From Hyparrhenia diplandra (taxonomy: Eukaryota > Streptophyta > Magnoliopsida > Poales > Poaceae), in NCBI GenBank assembly GCA_015847255.1, contig JADLZK010012224.1:1-64000 (forward strand): a stretch of 64,000 bases of DNA, given 5' to 3'. Both the position numbers and the translations under genes were made by a program. The notes beneath the pieces are model-generated. The model searched no databases, was not told the DNA's origin, and saw only the letters and a list, made by a program, of their open reading frames with translations. Of this stretch, positions 1 through 11,449 are shown one piece after another. Within the stretch, counting starts at the first letter, position 1, and every line of letters begins with the position of its first letter.

Positions 1-857
1 GACATTCTTCAAGACACACCTAAAGCATATTGCTCTTTAACTAGCACCTGTGGCTAAAAATCTGTTTTATTTATCACTCATTGTTTTGGCTTTTTGACAT
101 CAATGCATTTATCACATCGTGTGAAAAAAAAAACTTGTTATTCACATGGTAATATGATATAGCTCCTTATTGTTTAGGCTTGTTTCTTTCTTTGCTTAAT
201 TTAGTTACCTGAATAATTTCTTTGTTTCTTGTTTCATGCTATGACAAAGTTAAGAAAACACCATAATTATCAAATATTCAAATTCAAATGCCTAGAGTTG
301 TGAAAAGTTTGACTATAATATTGAGCTTCTTTAGTGGTCAGAGTGGAGTTTTTGCAGCTATTCACAGGCTATAAAAAGTTCATGCACTGCCCTCCATTGT
401 GGACACACTTTCTGTTAATAAAATGCTACACAGTTGCATTCTACTTACCTTGTGATTTTGATGAAGCTCTGTTGCTGTGGTTCTTTGTTTGTTGGCCCTT
501 TGAGCATTAGATCTTAATTATGCATTGTGCTGTTCTCTATTGATCTCTCCACAGTGCATATTGTGGAGATCACTTACATGTTAGTAATTTTTGTTCCCTC
601 AAACTTTTCCATCATATTGCACATTCTTGAAATGGTCTTCTGTCTTCTTATACTCGGTATTCCTGTAACCATATTCAAAAAAGGGTACAAGACAACAAAA
701 CCTTAATAAATGTATCACAGCACATGCAAATCTTTTTGGTCTACCATGTGGTGAGTTTTTCCAGCTTGGGCACTCGGTTGGTATGGGGCTAACAGATTTC
801 TACTATTGAGTTTGGTAGCACCCGTCAGTCTGGGCACTGCTTCACCATTTCGTGACT
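1..857. other. Intergenic, no gene recognised
   Basis: This stretch is AT-rich with stop codons in every frame. I saw no conserved protein segment, RNA gene or terminal repeat. It ends at the target-site duplication of the neighbouring LINE. Confidence 0.5.
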
Positions 858-869
858 TTGGTATGGCTT

Positions 870-3800
870 CAACAGCAACAACAACATAGCCTTTAGTCCC
901 AAGCTAGTTGGAGTAGGCTAGAGATGAAACCCATATAAAATAATACAAAAGAACGTAAAAGACACAAGACAAAAGGATAAAGATAGGGTAGAGAAAAAGG
1001 AAACAAAGTCATGGTTCGAGCACGTTGATAGCTAGCCTCCAAGCGCTCTGTCCAAAGCTAAATCCTTGGAGATATTCCACTCCTTAAGGTCTCTCTTAAC
1101 CGCCTCGTCCCCAAGTCAGCCTAGGTCGACCTCTACCTCTCTTTACATTATCTACCCGCCTAGAACTCCACTCACGCACCGGCGCCTCGGGAGGCCTCCG
1201 TTGAACATGTCCAAACCATCTCAACCGATTTTGAATCAATTTCTCCTCGATAGGAGCCACCCGACCCTATCCCGAATATCTTCATTCCGAACTCTATCCC
1301 TTCTAGTATGTCGTAAAACCAACGCAACATACGCATCTCAGCCACGCTTTAGCTGCTGGACATGTCGCCTTTTTGTAGGCCAACATTCAAGACCATATAG
1401 CATCGCGGACGAATCACCGCCCTATAGAACTTCCCTTTTAGCCAAAGCTACGTGGCACCCCTCTTGTCACATAGGATGCCGGCTTGACGCCACTTTAGCC
1501 AACCCGCTGCGATTCTATGTCTAACATCTTCATCAATGTCGCCATCCTTCTCGTAGTAGCATAGATCCTAAATAACCGAAAAAAGTATCCTTCTTGGCCA
1601 CCACTTGTCCATCGGGGTGACGTCCCCATCCTCGTGCCTAATCCGGGCTAAAGTCGCACATCATATACTCTGGTCTTGGTCCTACCTGGTCCCGAGCCCT
1701 TTGACTCTAGCGTGTGCCTCCACAGCCCAACTTCCTATTTACCCCTGCTCTACTCTCATCTACTAGCACCACACATCATCGGCAAAGACATGCCACCAAG
1801 GGATATCACCCATGTATATCCCTTGTGACCTCATCCATCACCAGAGTAAATAAATAAGGGCTCAGTGCTGACCCTTGATGTAGTCCTATGTTAATCGGAA
1901 AGTCACTGGTATCGCCATCACATGTTCAAACACATGTCGTCGCATCCTTGTACATATCCTTGATGAGGGTAATGTACTTAGTTGGGACTTTGTGTGTTTT
2001 TCAAGGCCCACCACATGACGTTTCTTGGTACTTTGTCATACGCCTTCTCGAGGTCAATAAAGACCATGTGCAAGTCCTTCTTCTGCTCCCTAAATCTCTC
2101 CATCAACTGTCGTACTAAGAAAATCGCCTCCATGGTCGACCTCCCGGGCATGAACCCAAATTGGTTTTGGGTCACACTTGTCAGCCTTCGTAGGCGATGC
2201 TCGATAACCCTCTCCCAAAGCTTCATCGTATGGCTCATCGCCTTAATCCCCCGGTAGTTAGTACAACTTTGAACATCTCCCTTATTCTTGAAGATTGGTA
2301 CTAATATACTACGCCTCCATTCGGGCATCTTGTTTGACCGAAAAATGAGGTTAAAAAGCTTAGTCGACCATACTACGCTCCTCGCTCCCAGACATCTCCA
2401 CACCTCAATGGGGATGCCATCGTGACCCATCGCTTTACCTCCCTTCATCCTCTTTAAAGCCTCCCCCGATCTCTCGCCTCCTGAATCACCTCCCTCACAA
2501 AGCGTCTACAAGTATCATCAAATGAGTCGTCCAACTCAAAGGTAGGACTATCATTCTCTCCATTGAACAGCTTATCGAAGTACTCGCCATCCGTCCTTGA
2601 TCTCCTCGTCCTTCTCGGCCAGAATCGATCATCCCATCCTTGATGCATTTGATTTGGTTTATGTCCCTTGTCTTCCTCTCACGTATCCTAGCGATCCTAT
2701 AAATGTCCTTCCTCCCCTTCCTTTCGTGCCTAGCCTGATTTGGTAAAGGTCACCAAAAGCCTGACCCTTGCTACACTCACAGCTCGCTTGCAGCCCTCTT
2801 CGCTATCCTATAGCCCTCGATGTTGGCTGCACTCTTGTCGAGATGGAGGCGCTTGAAGCACTCCTTCTTCTCCTTAATAGCCCTCTGTACCCTCGTCGTT
2901 CCACCACCAGGTGTCCTTCGCTTCCTTCTGCCTCCCCTACTCACACCCAACACTTCGAGGCCACCTTCCGTACACATGTTGCCATCTTCAGCCACATATC
3001 GTCTGCATCTTCCTTCTTTCCAAGGCCCCTCGCCTAGCATCCTCTCCTTAAACGATTGTGCCGCTTCCCCTCTAAGCTTCCACCACTCTCGTCCCGTGTA
3101 ATCTTGACACGTTTGTCCCGGTGGGCACGCGCCCGAAAACGAAAGTCCGCCACTACAAGCTTGTGTTGAGGGACCGTACACACTCCCCAGGTATCACCTT
3201 ACAATCTAGGCAAGCAGTCCTATCCTCCCTTCTTGCAAGGATAAAGTTGATCCGGCTCTGAAAGTGTTGTCCACTATGGAAGGTCACTAAATGGGATTCC
3301 CTCTTTCTAAAGAGGTATTCGCTAACAACAAGTCATAGGCCAAAGCAAAATTCAAAACATCCTCCCCCCTCTTCGTTCCCTACTACCGCACTCGAAACCC
3401 CCGTGCACTCGCTCAAACCCTACATTTGTTGCACCCACATGGCCATTGAGGTCTCCTCCTATGAAGAGTTTCTCACCGATAGGCACAAGTACTCAACCAT
3501 GCTATCCAGGTCCTCCCAAAACTGACTCTTGGCGCTCTCACTAAGACCTACGAGGGGCATAGGCACCGATCACATTCAAGACCCGAGTCTCAACGACCAA
3601 TCGGACTAGGATAATCCGATCACCTTGCCTCCTAACGTCCACTACTACTCCATCCTTAAGGCTCCTATCTATCAAGATGCCTACACCATTCCTACCCGAT
3701 GTTGTCCCCGTGTACCAAAGCTTGAAGCCGTGCCCTCCACCTCTTTCGCCTCTCGGCCCTTCCATTTGGTCTCCCCGAACACATAGAATATTTACACGCC

Positions 3801-4006
3801 TCCTAGTTGCCGCATCGACTATCTCTCTTAACTTACACTTTAGGGACCCCTACGTCCGCTACCTAGGCGAATCCTAGTTGGCTTCGGGCTAGCTTCCTTA
3901 CCCTTTCAGACCCGTCGAGGAAAGTGCAAAGACCCTTTGCTCATTTTTCACTACACCCGGGGCAGATGCGCGCCACTAAGGTTGCGACGACCCGACCCTT
4001 GCTCAA
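870..4006 (-). mobile_element. RTE-clade LINE, full length but broken
   Basis: This is a non-LTR retrotransposon on the minus strand. Its 3' end (low coordinates) finishes in TTG/CTG repeats after a conserved tail near 880-930. The flanks TTGGTATGGCTT (858-869) and TTGGTATGCTT (4007-4017) look like a target-site duplication differing by one base, which gives a 3.1 kb element, the usual RTE size. The minus strand encodes, in order, an apurinic-type endonuclease segment (3541-3765, with GRNGVGILID and AYAP) and a reverse transcriptase (about 1775-2448, with AMGHDGIP, NYRGIK, QFGFMPGRST and DLEKAYDKVPR). The catalytic FADD box is at 1775-1786. Frameshifts and stops separate these pieces, so no intact polyprotein remains. 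Confidence 0.88.
1775..3765 (-). pseudogene. RTE LINE endonuclease-reverse transcriptase, frameshifted
   Basis: This is the single ORF of the RTE element, which normally nicks target DNA and copies its RNA by target-primed reverse transcription. Three open pieces remain. The endonuclease piece is 3541-3765. A linker with the reverse transcriptase start lies around 2454-3181. The fingers/palm piece is 1978-2448. The palm motif FADD follows near 1780 in another frame. The pieces lie in order but in different frames with stops between, so the protein cannot be made from this copy. Confidence 0.82.
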
Positions 4007-4017
4007 TTGGTATGCTT

Positions 4018-5151
4018 ATTAATTATTATGTTTGGTGAGCTCAATTTTCTATATTCCAATCCCTCGCTCCTAGTTAATTCGATAGTTGCAGTACTGCAAA
4101 TCTTGTTTTCTCGTTGCTTCACTCCTGGATTAATCTGTCTGGATCACTAGATTGGTAGGATGAAACTGAAAGAAATGAGAATGACATGACTCTGGGCCTG
4201 AATTTTGCGCAAGATCTGACTGTTTATTTGGTTCAAATCTTTGCTGCTGAACTGCATCTGCTGGGCATGTGTTCTTCACTTTCTTTACTGTTTAGTACTC
4301 CTGTGGTCCTTGTACAGACTGCACTATTTATGTCGAATCTTCACTATTTAGTGTATTTCACGTGAATAAATACATAAGGCATGTGGAACCTTACCTGGAT
4401 TCATGTATTCTCCTAATTTTTATGTAAAAAAAATATCTGACAACCATGATGATTGTTTCTAACAGAGAAACTTCATGTCCAAAGTAGACACGAGATAGCA
4501 GTAAATTGTTTGTTCCTGTGTCACTGATTGACACATCATTTTTTTATTTGAGGTGTTATGTACAAGTGCCATTTTCATTGTTATCTTGCTTAGTTTCTCC
4601 AGTTGCCACTCGCCAGTGGAAAGGAGTTAGATTGGTAAATGATGAAACATAGTGCTCTGTTAGTTATCTTTCTTGAGGTTAGCTTAGGATTTTTGATACT
4701 GAAATTCCCCTCTAAATTGTGGACTTGATAGAATAAAATCATCTCTTTGAGACCACCACTATCAACCATGAAAATTTGATAAATATGAATATGTTGACTT
4801 GATTCCATTTTATCTTATTATTTGAGCTTATGTTCTTCTTTCTTTTTTACGGAGGAAAACTAAAAGCAAATAAGTGTAACCTTATACTTTTATTGAAGGG
4901 GATGCAATAATGTTCTGTCTGAACATTCCCTAAGCATAATGAATGTTTGGAAAAGCAGGAATAAAATGCTGCTGTTTTCACTGCACCAGCACGGTATGTA
5001 TACTGAAAGTTTACACATGATGTTCTGTTTGAAAAATTTCCCCAGTAATACATAATGTACATTTGTACAACCTTCCATAAGATTCATTTAAATTCATTGG
5101 CTTAATGAATATTAATTACTAGCTGGTCCTCCTCCTGGACATGCTTATAAT
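4018..5151. other. AT-rich gap downstream of the RINGv gene
   Basis: No conserved coding segment is visible. It lies between the LINE target duplication and the stop codon of the minus-strand RINGv gene, so the higher-coordinate part probably holds that gene's 3' UTR. I recognised no clear polyadenylation signal. Confidence 0.45.
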
Positions 5152-7209
5152 TCATATAGTTGATGCATTTCTTCTTTGGTCCTGCAGAAATGGAGAAAAA
5201 AAAAAAAAGAGAAAGCTCAGCATTTTGGTTCGACTATAATCTGCACCCTCAAGAAATCAGTGAACAGGAATCAGGACTAACCTCCAGCAGCTGCAGCCGA
5301 TACTGCCTCTGCCCACTCTGGACGATGCGAATCAGTCGCATGACAACATAGAGCGGCAGCAGGATACCAGCAGCACGAAGTAAGTACATCTGCAAAAGAA
5401 ATATAACCTCAGCTTAGTCCATAAATCAGGTTACTTTAAAACTCTTCTTTTCTGCTGGGTCATGCCAACAGTGAACTTACTGTCAGGAGACTGAGACGCG
5501 CTTCTCAAATTCAGATTTCTCAAATTCAGATTTTTGGTCTGAAGTTTCTGGACGAAAAAATTCAAAGTCCTGGGTCACCACTAATAACTAGGTTTCCAGT
5601 AACTGGTTCCCTTTGACAAATGGTGAATCTAGTGGCTGCAATGCATAGTTGCGTGCAGATGCAACGAGTTAATGTTATGTATTGTGACTGAGGACACACC
5701 AAGTGGCCGGAGCATTTGCTGGAGGTGCTAGGTGGATGTGCAGTGACACTTTGTCTGTGATTTGGTTTTGGACACACGCTTTTGACAGGACCACTCTTCT
5801 CGCCCAGCTCATACATACCGTTGAGTGCAGCTGTCTTTTTCTGTTCGTTGTGGCAATGAAGAGGGTATTTCTAGTAGTTATCACATTGCTAAGTTAAGCG
5901 CATACCAGCATTATTTATGCATACATAATTGCTGCTGGATCGTAGATGGCGGGTGCTCCACACTCTGGTACCTCGATGCAAAATATATGCATGCTTTACG
6001 AGGTATGTAGCTGTCTGGCCATTTTAAATAAATGCTTAATGGTGACATGCATGGATCAGATCTCTCATCAACCTCCGGTTGTTAGTTGCTTTTGTGGCGG
6101 TTTGAATGACTGTGTGTTGTTCGAAAACAATGTGCTACCTAATGATCTGTATGTTTCCGTTCAAGGGCGGGCATCTCTGCTACTGCTGCTGGATGGAGGG
6201 ACATGGCAGTTAGTTGCATGACACTGGCCAGCTAAGCTTAAATATAATCAGCATGTGACCTGATTGGACAATGCTATAGATTGTGTAGATAAAAGGCAGT
6301 CTAGAGAGAGAACTACCTGATATTGATCGCAGTTTCAACCACCCGAGTTTTCTTTGGAGGCATTGTGTAGCCTGGCTCGAAATTCTGGAAGCAGAAAAAG
6401 CATCAATTTTCCACTACTTTCCTTTTTAGAAGATATATACACAAAAGGATGAATAGAATGTTTTATTTTGGTTATTATTTTGTAATAAAGTGTGCTACCC
6501 ATGATTCACATGTCATTGCTGAAGAAGGGGCCGGCACAAGGTAAAGCTAATATTTTTACACTACATTGCACTTGCTTACGATTGAAAAGGTAGACCTACT
6601 TTGTTCACTCTCAAAGAAATATCTATTGCTTAGGTTTCACGAACCATGTACATGTCGACCCTTAATTGCAATCCGTAAAGAAGGAAAGTGAGCTTAGTTG
6701 ACACGTTTCCTACCAACTACAACTTTCCCTAGCCACCCCCAAGAAAAAGCAGCATTTCATTGATAGTAGTACAATAATTAAAAAAGACAAATACATATAT
6801 GATACGAATTCAAAGTAGCAAGAAACAATGTGCAAGCAAACCAACCTGAAGGCAAATCTCACAGAAGGTGCTCCCCTTCTCATCACACCATCTCTGCACA
6901 CATCCCCTGTGAGCATACTGCATGCATTTTGCATTACATTAACATAGAAATGTCAAAGCACCATTGGCAGCAGTTTCAAGTAAGAAATTACCTCAAGAAA
7001 CCTAGACCAAGAAATAGTTAAAGACATATATGTAGAATGATGTGTGTTCGCTAAACTGTTAGTTCCTATGTACCTTGGAGAGTGCCGGAGCATCCACAAG
7101 GAGACTCCATGATCACGCGCCCTTCGTTCTCTTCCTCATGGCAGATCCTACACTGCATCAGGTAACCTAAGGAGGAAGAAGATGATGGAAGCTCCTCTTC
7201 ATGTCCCAT
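5152..7209 (-). CDS. RINGv (RING-CH) zinc-finger membrane protein, one exon not found
   Basis: A likely membrane-anchored E3 ubiquitin ligase of the plant RINGv plus DUF3675 type. Exons on the minus strand: 7209-7074, 6917-6846, 6384-6317, 5389-5282 and 5181-5152, each with GT/AG borders. The first exon has CRICHEEE and PCGCSGTL; the second has YAHRGCVQRWCDEKGS and CEICLQ. Together they give the C4HC3 RING-CH ligands. The third carries the family segment FEPGYTMPP. The fourth (MYLLRAAGILLPLYVV) is a transmembrane helix followed by a basic tail, and the last adds nine residues and TGA. Two problems: exon 1 is 136 nt where 135 is needed, an extra base near 7077 that shifts the frame just before the intron. 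Also, the phases of the third and fourth exons do not match, so an intervening exon (normally the first membrane segment) is missing or diverged. The start ATG at 7209 lies about 65 nt below a TATA-like box. Confidence 0.78.
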
Positions 7210-7275
7210 TCCTTTCTCCCTTCCAATGATCTCCCCTCCCATACACGCTTGCAGTGCACAGAGGAAGGAAGGGGC

Positions 7276-7283
7276 TTTAAATA
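7276..7283 (-). promoter_or_regulatory. TATA-like box of the RINGv gene
   Basis: The minus strand reads TATTTAAA here, 67 nt upstream of the RINGv ATG. This spacing fits a core promoter with a short 5' UTR. Assigned from sequence and position only. Confidence 0.45.
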
Positions 7284-7639
7284 GCCATGGAGGCAGCAGT
7301 CACTTCATGTCCTCATGGAAGGAGATTAGGATAATCCAAATGCCACCACCCACTGCTTACCAACCACTGTTAAGAGGGACCCAACCTTTTTGGTCTGTTC
7401 CTCTAGCTAGGATTATAATATAAACAAGCTCCCATTGAAGGAAAAATGAAGAAAAGCAACACCAGCTGTTATCAGTATCATCTCCACCCATCATAACTAT
7501 TGGACGATTGTTACTCACGTAATCTTTGGCTTTTGAAGCTTAGTGGATGATAGTTGGACACTGCTATCATTGCAGCAGGACAATTAAGGGAGACACCAAA
7601 CAACAGCTACAAGGATGAAACTAAGATACGGTTCTTTTT

Positions 7640-8288
7640 GAACTATATATACAATTATGCACATCACATATTGTTGCTGCCACGCCTCCTGAAACGACGG
7701 AGGTTGCGGTGGTGGTAATCCCCCAGCAGTCCTCAATCGCAGCCATCACCTAGCAAATCGAGGAACGTGTGTGTGCATTCCGATGGACTCCCCACTGCTC
7801 AAGGAGAGGCCAAAGTTGCGCGGGTCGCGCACGCTGTCAATGAAGTCGGGGTTCACGCTGAGGCGCAGCGCACGCCTCGCCAGGAAGCCTCGCGCGGCTA
7901 ACGCCACGCTCTAGGAACAGAACATCCTTCTACAGAAGTTGGGAATCGTCGTCTGACCCTCGGAGACTATGGATGCAAAGCTTTTGGCGGCCTTTGTGGA
8001 TCCTCCGACTCGGCAGGGGCGATTACATCGTCGGCCCCGCTTGGCGATGATTTCGACCCGATGACTTGGAACCTGAACCTGACCGGGTTGGTAGACGACA
8101 CAAGCTAGGTTCGTTGTGATTTGGTCGCTTTGGTCGCAAATCCGTTATGTAAATCACAATCGCGTGGTGCCGCACGGTCAAGTTGCTTTAGTAGTTAGTG
8201 GATTACTACTGCTAGCTTTGTATTTTTTATGTATTTGACTCTACTCCTTAATGAATTACGTGTAATGTGCACGTTCGAGAAAAAATAT
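7640..8288 (+). mobile_element. Retroelement-derived gene relic with LINE-like 3' end
   Basis: A GC-rich plus-strand stretch reads, with interruptions, FTLRRSARLARKPR near 7850-7900 and LQKLGIV near 7930. This resembles the RRSARLA...KLG segment common in grass retroelement-derived proteins. A short tail follows, then an AT-rich 3' region ending near 8272-8288 in GTTCGAGAAAAAA, like LINE 3' ends. Stops and frame changes make it non-functional. The exact family is uncertain. Confidence 0.45.
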
Positions 8289-8559
8289 TGTTGCTGCCAC
8301 CGTCTATACAGTGCCATCTTCCCCTTGGTTTTTATGTAAGTTTTTGTTTGTTTGTTTTGATTGTTGCGGATGCATTCTTTATCCTTAATTACTTTGGGTG
8401 ACCTCCCTCTTAAAATCACAGCTAATTAGCAGTATAGAAATGGCCAAATGCCAATATATGTAGTTGTACAGGTATAATAGGTTTGACTCGTTTATGCTAT
8501 CGCATGGTTTTAAGCGGCTTGATTATGATAGTTGTGTTTATTTGAAGATTGTTAATGCT

Positions 8560-9290
8560 CAGCTATTATTTTTTTCTTTATGTTGATGATATGTTAATTG
8601 CTGCTAAAAAATTAGAAATAGCTAAACTGAAGGCACAATTGAGTAAACAATTTGAGACGAAGGATTTAGGTGCAGCTTTCTTGTTATGGAAATTACTAGA
8701 GATATAAAACCTGGTAAATTATACCTCAGTGAGCAAGGTTATATTAAAAAGGTTCTTCGTCACTTTATGCATAATGCAAAACAGTACTCCATTAGCTGCA
8801 CATTTTAGATTATTCTCACCTTTATGTCTAGAGTCAGATAAGGATATTGAGTACTTGTCTAGTGGTCCATATTCCAGTGCAGTTGGTTCTCTTATGTAGA
8901 CCATGGATTTTTATCGTCTTGATTTATCTCATGCATTAAGTGTTGTCAGTAGATTCATGGCTAATCCTGATAGGGAGCATTATGGTTGTTCAATGGATTT
9001 TATGATATCTACGAGGTACTTCTAATGACTGTTTGCAATTTGGAAAATTTAGAGATGGACTTGTTGGTTATGTTGATTTTGAATATGTTGGTGAGCATTA
9101 TTTGGTTCCCATCCTAAACTCTCTTCGTATAGCAAAAATCGTTGGTTGGCTCCCGTGTTTTTTCCACAAGGGTTTTTCATGTAAAAATCTATATCGTGTT
9201 CGATCTATTATTGCATTAGTTGCTAACAGTATAACTTGGGAACTCCACTTCCCCAAAGATCTTCCTAAATGAAACAATTGCTACCATTTG
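8560..9290 (+). mobile_element. Ty1/copia retrotransposon relic (RT/RNase H part)
   Basis: The plus strand begins with YVDDMLIAAKK, the copia reverse transcriptase catalytic box, then AKLKAQLSKQFETKDLG. After frame breaks come YSSAVGSLM, SHALSVVSRFMANP and DGLVGYVDFEY, which are the connection and RNase H region in the usual order. Stops (for example after VGSLM) and indels inactivate it. The sequence from about 9140, GGTTGGCTCCCGTG onward, may be remains of the adjoining 3' LTR, but no second LTR is in view. Confidence 0.8.
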
Positions 9291-9299
9291 AGATCCTCA

Positions 9300-11410
9300 C
9301 ATCGGTAACAATTTTCAATTTAGTTATCTAAAACTTCATATTATCACGGCACCAAAAGGATCATTTTTTCACGTGACTAGTAAGCTTGTCATTTGGGTAA
9401 TATTTCTCTTAGATCAGATTAACCCAAGGGATGTTCATTCTATTGAAGAACTTGTGTGAGAGATGCTAGCGAGGACTCCGCCGCTTTTGTAACCGTTGTT
9501 GAGGAAACGCGTGCGGCACAAAAACACTCTGTACTGTTGTGTCCAGACCACGTGTGTGTTGCGTTCTTGCTCGCATCAATGATTGATCTTTGAGCAATCG
9601 AGTCACGGATCCCATTGTTGTTTATGAATACTTTTAGCACAAAATTTCTTGTAGAAGTTAAACCATTTAAATTAAATTTGAAAGCTTTTCTGGCTCGTTG
9701 CCACCGCTTCTATTTAGAACACCTGCCATGTTCACTTTTCGAACTCCAAATTATTGTTCGTTTGATTGAGGTGGTGCTGATTTGTTTCGATAGAAAGTTC
9801 TTGTTAATTTGGCCGATCTTTGTGAGAGAAAGTACATACACATATACATGTTGGTATCAATATAATATCTTGGGACTACACAACTGACAAATCCATGCCC
9901 CCTGTTGGACAGCTACTGCCTTGGCCTGATCTCATACTTCAGCGCATTCCAACGAGTCGGTCAAAATCAATGGTAAAAATAATAATCTTTATTCTGGAAG
10001 CATAATCAACTTGTTGTGTATAGACATGTACGAGAGAGACCCATTGGTTGACAAATCGCTTCAAGCACCTCCGAACGTTTATTATCTTGCCAGATCAATT
10101 CTAGGCGTGTCTCTCGTCTTATAGCGCTGAATAGCAATATATAATTTCAAGTGCAGTGATTTCAGCAAAAAATCACTTGCCCACCTCCACCTGCGATAAT
10201 GCGTGCTGCTGCTGCCTCGACCTAACAGTCAGTTTGGGAAAGGCAGCTATCTCGAACATTCCACTCTTAGCAACCAGCAGACAAGCCTTCGACTCCATTG
10301 AAGGCCCTCAAACTCTTCTCCTTGATTCCCTTGTGATTCTTTGAGAAATTGAGCTTTTAAACTCCAATAGCATGTTTAGTTAACCACAAACCGAACACAA
10401 CTTACATTTACATCTGGATGGGATGGCGATAAACTGCCAAAACAAGTCCGTGCAATCTCCGTGTTGGACAGCGACCGGCTCTTTGCCTGCTCTTGTGCAT
10501 AAGAGGTCCAACAAACGTCACTGTTTGGCTGTTACACGGATGACAGAGTAGAGACACAACGGTTTACAAATAGTTTGAAACACATCTGAAAGCATAAACT
10601 TGGCAGCTCAGTCCAAGGCGCATGACTCATCACCTCAGATATAAAATGACAACTGCAGCAATTTTGACAAAATTTCCTCGATCGCCACCAAGCGGTCTAG
10701 TACATACACACACACACACACACACTTAATAACACATACTATAACCTTGCACCTTGTGAAAAGATTATACTATACTAAAAAGTTGACATAACGACGCAAG
10801 AGGAGGATAAAAAAAAAAAAAAAGATAGATTTTTTATCGCTTTATTATATCAGCCTATCCTAATAATACTGAAATATCGGTTTTCTTATCCGTGATCAAA
10901 TAAATAAACCATAACCATTACCCTTACATGACGTATGAACAAAAACAAGTCCTGGACTCACACAAGTCTTTGTCCCTGTAGGACAGCGACTTTCCTGACC
11001 TGATCCTCGTGCTTCCTCGAGGAGATTCCCACAAGCTAATAAGCCGATTGGATGACAAAGTCACCGGCTGTGTGAAGCTAGCTAAGCATCGTGATCGATC
11101 AGGTTGTATGTAATATGTATCCATGGGATGAACAAGATAGCCACCTGCCGGTAGATGCGAAGCCTCCGGATCGGTTGATTTGCCGGGCCATCAACTCATT
11201 TCCGGTCCCAAAGTCCAACTACATCTCTCTTTTGCTAGCTGGATAAGTTCTACAAAGTCACGACGAGCTGCAAAGAAATATTCCAACACGTCGCCCCCGA
11301 GGCAGACTTGTTTGTATTTGACTGACACATGCCCTGATGACAACAGGGCTTGAAAAATTCAGTTGAGCAACTGCAATGAGCCAATGAAGTACAACTAGTC
11401 AAGCCATGCT
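9300..11410. other. Intergenic, with a CA microsatellite
   Basis: No gene is supported. A (CA)n run lies at about 10703-10725 and an A-run at 10809-10824. The last few hundred bases are the presumed promoter region of the receptor kinase at 11450. I could not identify a convincing TATA box there. Confidence 0.45.
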
Positions 11411-11449
11411 CATCCCACCAGCTCCGAAGCTCGTACCACCCCTCCAGCC

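Noticed and set aside
1066..1524. 152-codon plus-strand frame as a gene.
   Set aside because: It lies antisense inside the LINE reverse-transcriptase region and has no recognisable motif.
10703..10725. CRISPR-like or satellite array.
   Set aside because: Only a simple CA microsatellite; no spaced repeats anywhere in the window, and this is eukaryotic DNA.
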